DNA of 10,598 nucleotides, from the NCBI GenBank assembly GCA_004009845.1, contig RMBW01000363.1:1-10598 (forward strand). Reading direction: 5' to 3'. Position numbers and translations under genes: made by a program. The DNA comes from Davidsoniella eucalypti. Its lineage: Eukaryota > Ascomycota > Sordariomycetes > Microascales > Ceratocystidaceae. Shown here one piece after another: positions 8,878 through 10,598 of the stretch; positions within the stretch are counted from its first letter, which is position 1; each line of letters opens with the position of its first letter. A model generated the notes under the pieces. That model was not told the origin of the DNA, ran no database searches, and saw only the letters and a list, made by a program, of their open reading frames with translations.

Positions 8878-8957
8878 GCTTTTCTGCCTTTCTGCAGAGA
8901 AGCAGCCGCATTCCCAAGATCTGACTGACTGCCTTCTCTGTAGGCAGACCGTCAGTC
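8878..8957. other. two adjacent hairpin-forming segments
   Basis: GCTTTTCTGC (8878-8887) pairs with GCAGAGAAGC (8894-8903) over ten positions with one G-T pair and a 6-nt loop. Twenty bases on, GACTGAC (8923-8929) pairs with GTCAGTC (8951-8957), and inside it TGCCT (8930-8934) pairs with AGGCA (8942-8946), leaving a 4-nt bulge and a 7-nt loop. No coding frame or Pol III box accompanies them. They may be part of an untranslated transcript or a worn inverted-repeat element. Confidence 0.4.
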
Positions 8958-9180
8958 TTCTTCACAAGTAATACTTGCTACTTAGCCCTCTTGTTAGAGT
9001 CGCTCACTGACAGAAAGCACACTGATCAGATTCAATAGGCGGACGCACAACACTGCTCGCACTACTGCATAAGTGTATAGTACGTGCATCGAACCATAGA
9101 GACTCGATTCGCCCGGTATATGTTGTGGTCGTCATGTCCTGAGATGATGGTTTTCCTTCAAAAGCCGTGTTTTTGTGATC

Positions 9181-9480
9181 TCAAACAATCCAGGAGAAAA
9201 AAAAACTCCTTAATTTTTTCAACCTAATAAGCCTTTTGCCGGTTGTTTTTGTAAATGAAAAACTTTTTGGCGGTTTTTTTAAAAAAATATTTGTGGGAGA
9301 AGAGTGGGGCCCATCTCTACCTGGAAGTGCTGTGATTGGCTGAGAGACACTACAAAGTGGGCTGGCTTAGTAGTAGCTGGCTCTATGTGGATTTTTTTTT
9401 CGCCTTCTGCCCACTGTTGGTTGCTAGCGGTTTTCTTACGTTTGCAGGGCCAAAATCTCAATTTTCTGCACTGACTTTAC
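9181..9480 (+). promoter_or_regulatory. putative promoter of the eIF4G-like gene
   Basis: Stacked A and T runs (A8 near 9199, T6-T7 tracts and T7A7-type sequence at 9273-9287) are typical of nucleosome-depleted fungal promoters. An inverted CCAAT pentamer (ATTGG, 9335-9339) follows a GTGGGGCCCA stretch. The last ATG before the coding region is at 9385-9387. No clear TATA box is seen in the usual position, as is common for housekeeping genes. The transcription start is probably downstream of about 9540, where the pyrimidine-rich sequence begins; this is an inference. Confidence 0.4.
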
Positions 9481-9540
9481 TGCGGCGATAACCAAGCTGG
9501 ATCCATCACCACTTTGGCGTATACAGCCGCCCTCCTCTAG

Positions 9541-10261
9541 TTTCCTTCCTCCTTGTTTTTTTTTTCTTCCTTTCCCCCCTCTACTTCTCTACCTCTGGTC
9601 AGTTGTCTTGTCAGTGTCTAGCTGGCATCGTTCTGTCCTGTTGAGACACATTTCCGCCGAAAAAAGAAGATCAATCGTCGACTTTCCATAGTCGCGTTCT
9701 TTTTTTCTTTTCCTTTCCCTTTTCTTTCCTTAGCTCCCTGGTCTCGTTTTTACCCAGTCTCATCCGTCTATACTCTTGTCTATCAGGCTATAGTAAAGAG
9801 ACGTCACGAAGCGACTCGCCACAAGGACAAGGCTGGATTTGTCTTTTGTCTCTAGTCCGTCTGCACTACTCATCAACCGAAGACATCCGTCTTTCTAACA
9901 TATTTGTTTCTTCGTATAGACCGATTCTCTAGCAGTCCCTAGCTGACCTAGAAACTGATTATAGAGTCTAATTTGAAGGCCAAACGAAGTATACTCAACT
10001 TTCGTTTCTTCACCACCATCAAATACTCGTCATCTTCAATCGTCACCGCCACCCGTGACACGACCCGGACTTTTTGCGTTTACCAATTGATCGAACGAGA
10101 CCATTGACTGCCGACTACCGTTGCTGTTGATACTTTCTTCGACTTCCATCTCACCGTACTCGCTCTACTCTCTACCATCCGCTCACGCACCCCACGTTCA
10201 GCTTTCTCCAGCGCCAGTTCTCGCCTTGCGAACCTGTCGCTGTCCTCAAAATACCAACTTA
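9541..10261 (+). promoter_or_regulatory. long pyrimidine-rich, ATG-free 5' leader
   Basis: The plus strand is strongly C+T-biased, with a T10 run near 9555, CT-rich blocks at 9541-9598 and 9699-9735, and lower-density pyrimidine runs up to 10240. From 9388 to 10261 no ATG occurs in any frame (874 nt), whereas random sequence would contain about 14. That is the signature of a scanned 5' untranslated region. It leads directly to the first ATG at 10262, where the eIF4G-like frame begins. A leader intron cannot be excluded. Confidence 0.6.
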
Positions 10262-10598
10262 ATGACACCGCCACCTTCTCTGTCTCGACCCGGCGCAATC
10301 TACTTCGGCTGCCCCCTCGGCTCCGTCTTACGCCTCTGCCGCTGGTTCTTCGAAGAAGAATTCCTCTTCTGTTTTCTGGCCCACTGCCATTCCCACCATG
10401 CCAAGTTGCCAGCCATCTCCGCCAACGGACGCCCGCAATCACTCCCAGCCCTGCCCACGTGCAAGGTCTGAACGGTCTGTTGTTTCGGGTGAACACTCCC
10501 GCAAGAACTCTGTCACTATGGTGCTAATGGTCCCCTGTATCCCGGAAACGTGAACGCCAACCATTCTCAGAAGAACTCTATCAAGTTCGGTAACTTCG
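10262..10598 (+). CDS. eIF4G-like translation initiation factor, N-terminal part, frame-broken and partial
   Basis: eIF4G is the cytoplasmic scaffold that links eIF4E, eIF4A and poly(A)-binding protein to recruit ribosomes to capped mRNA. The N-terminal style of fungal eIF4G is readable in pieces: TATFSVST (10267-10290), PAQSTSAAPSAPSYASAAG then SSKKNSSS (10290-10370), HHAKLPAISANG (10394-10429), TPAITPSPAHVQGLNG (10429-10476), VVSGEHSRKNSVTM (10479-10520) and ANGPLYPGNVNANHS then QKNSIKFGNF (10523-10597). The SYASAAG, HSRKNSVT and IKFG motifs in this order are the basis for the call. These pieces occupy six successive frames, each shifted as if one base were missing, so the uncorrected ATG frame ends at a TGA at 10469-10471 after 69 codons. 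The conserved MIF4G core would lie beyond the window. The start is the first ATG after an 874-nt ATG-free stretch. Whether the breaks are sequencing errors or true mutations is not decidable here. Confidence 0.65.

Larger units (their letters stand above)
6399..9180. other. 2.8-kb spacer without a convincing gene
   Basis: Open frames here are all under 80 codons, mostly start at non-ATG codons and lack protein-like composition. The region contains a degenerate 47-bp repeat (6527-6610), an (AG)6 run at 7716-7727, a 12-bp tandem duplication (8124-8147) and paired hairpins (8878-8957). Base composition rises in G+C from about 8000 onward. The size is large for a compact fungal genome and could reflect long regulatory DNA for the downstream translation-factor gene, a non-coding RNA, or decayed repeats. 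Confidence 0.5.

Noticed and set aside
10080..10496. 138-codon minus-strand Arg-rich frame
   Set aside because: The Arg/Gly/Trp-rich composition is the antisense of the pyrimidine-rich leader and eIF4G-like coding sequence.

Overview
The window looks like nuclear DNA of a filamentous ascomycete (Pezizomycotina, probably a Sordariomycete). The evidence is: a GCN4-class bZIP gene with short introns (77 and about 79 nt) bearing GTAAGT/CTAAC/TAG-type signals; an intronless eukaryotic initiator tRNA with an internal promoter and a T-run terminator; long gene-poor AT-rich spacers; and a pyrimidine-rich leader ahead of what reads as the N-terminus of fungal eIF4G. Bacterial features (Shine-Dalgarno sites, operons) are absent.

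Layout. 1-1400: AT-rich DNA with no supported gene. 1407-2700 (minus strand): remnants of one or two protein genes of unrecognised family, including a reading frame of about 310 codons interrupted by one TAG. 2702-4760: mostly AT-rich spacer with an exact 18-bp direct repeat and one weak small ORF. 4763-5968 (minus): a bZIP transcription factor resembling the JlbA/IDI-4 group, with two inferred introns. A perfect ATGACTCAT (Gcn4/CpcA-type) site lies 74 bp upstream of the proposed start. 6327-6398 (minus): initiator tRNA-Met(CAT). 6400-9190: about 2.8 kb without a convincing gene, holding a degenerate 47-bp repeat, a 12-bp tandem duplication and two adjacent hairpins. 9190-10261: poly(A)/poly(T) promoter region and a long pyrimidine-rich leader with no ATG for 874 nt. 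10262-10598 (plus, runs off the window): eIF4G N-terminal coding sequence broken by six successive shifts of reading frame, all in the direction of a missing base.

The three interpretable genes share a theme: a bZIP of the amino-acid-starvation class, the initiator tRNA, and a translation initiation scaffold. Fungi do not usually use operons, so this is noted as a neighbourhood, not a demonstrated functional cluster. I found no convincing undescribed system. The items most worth following up are the six same-direction frame slips in eIF4G, the ATG-free leader, the unresolved 5' end of the bZIP gene and its Gcn4-type site, and the unidentified interrupted gene at 1407-2345.
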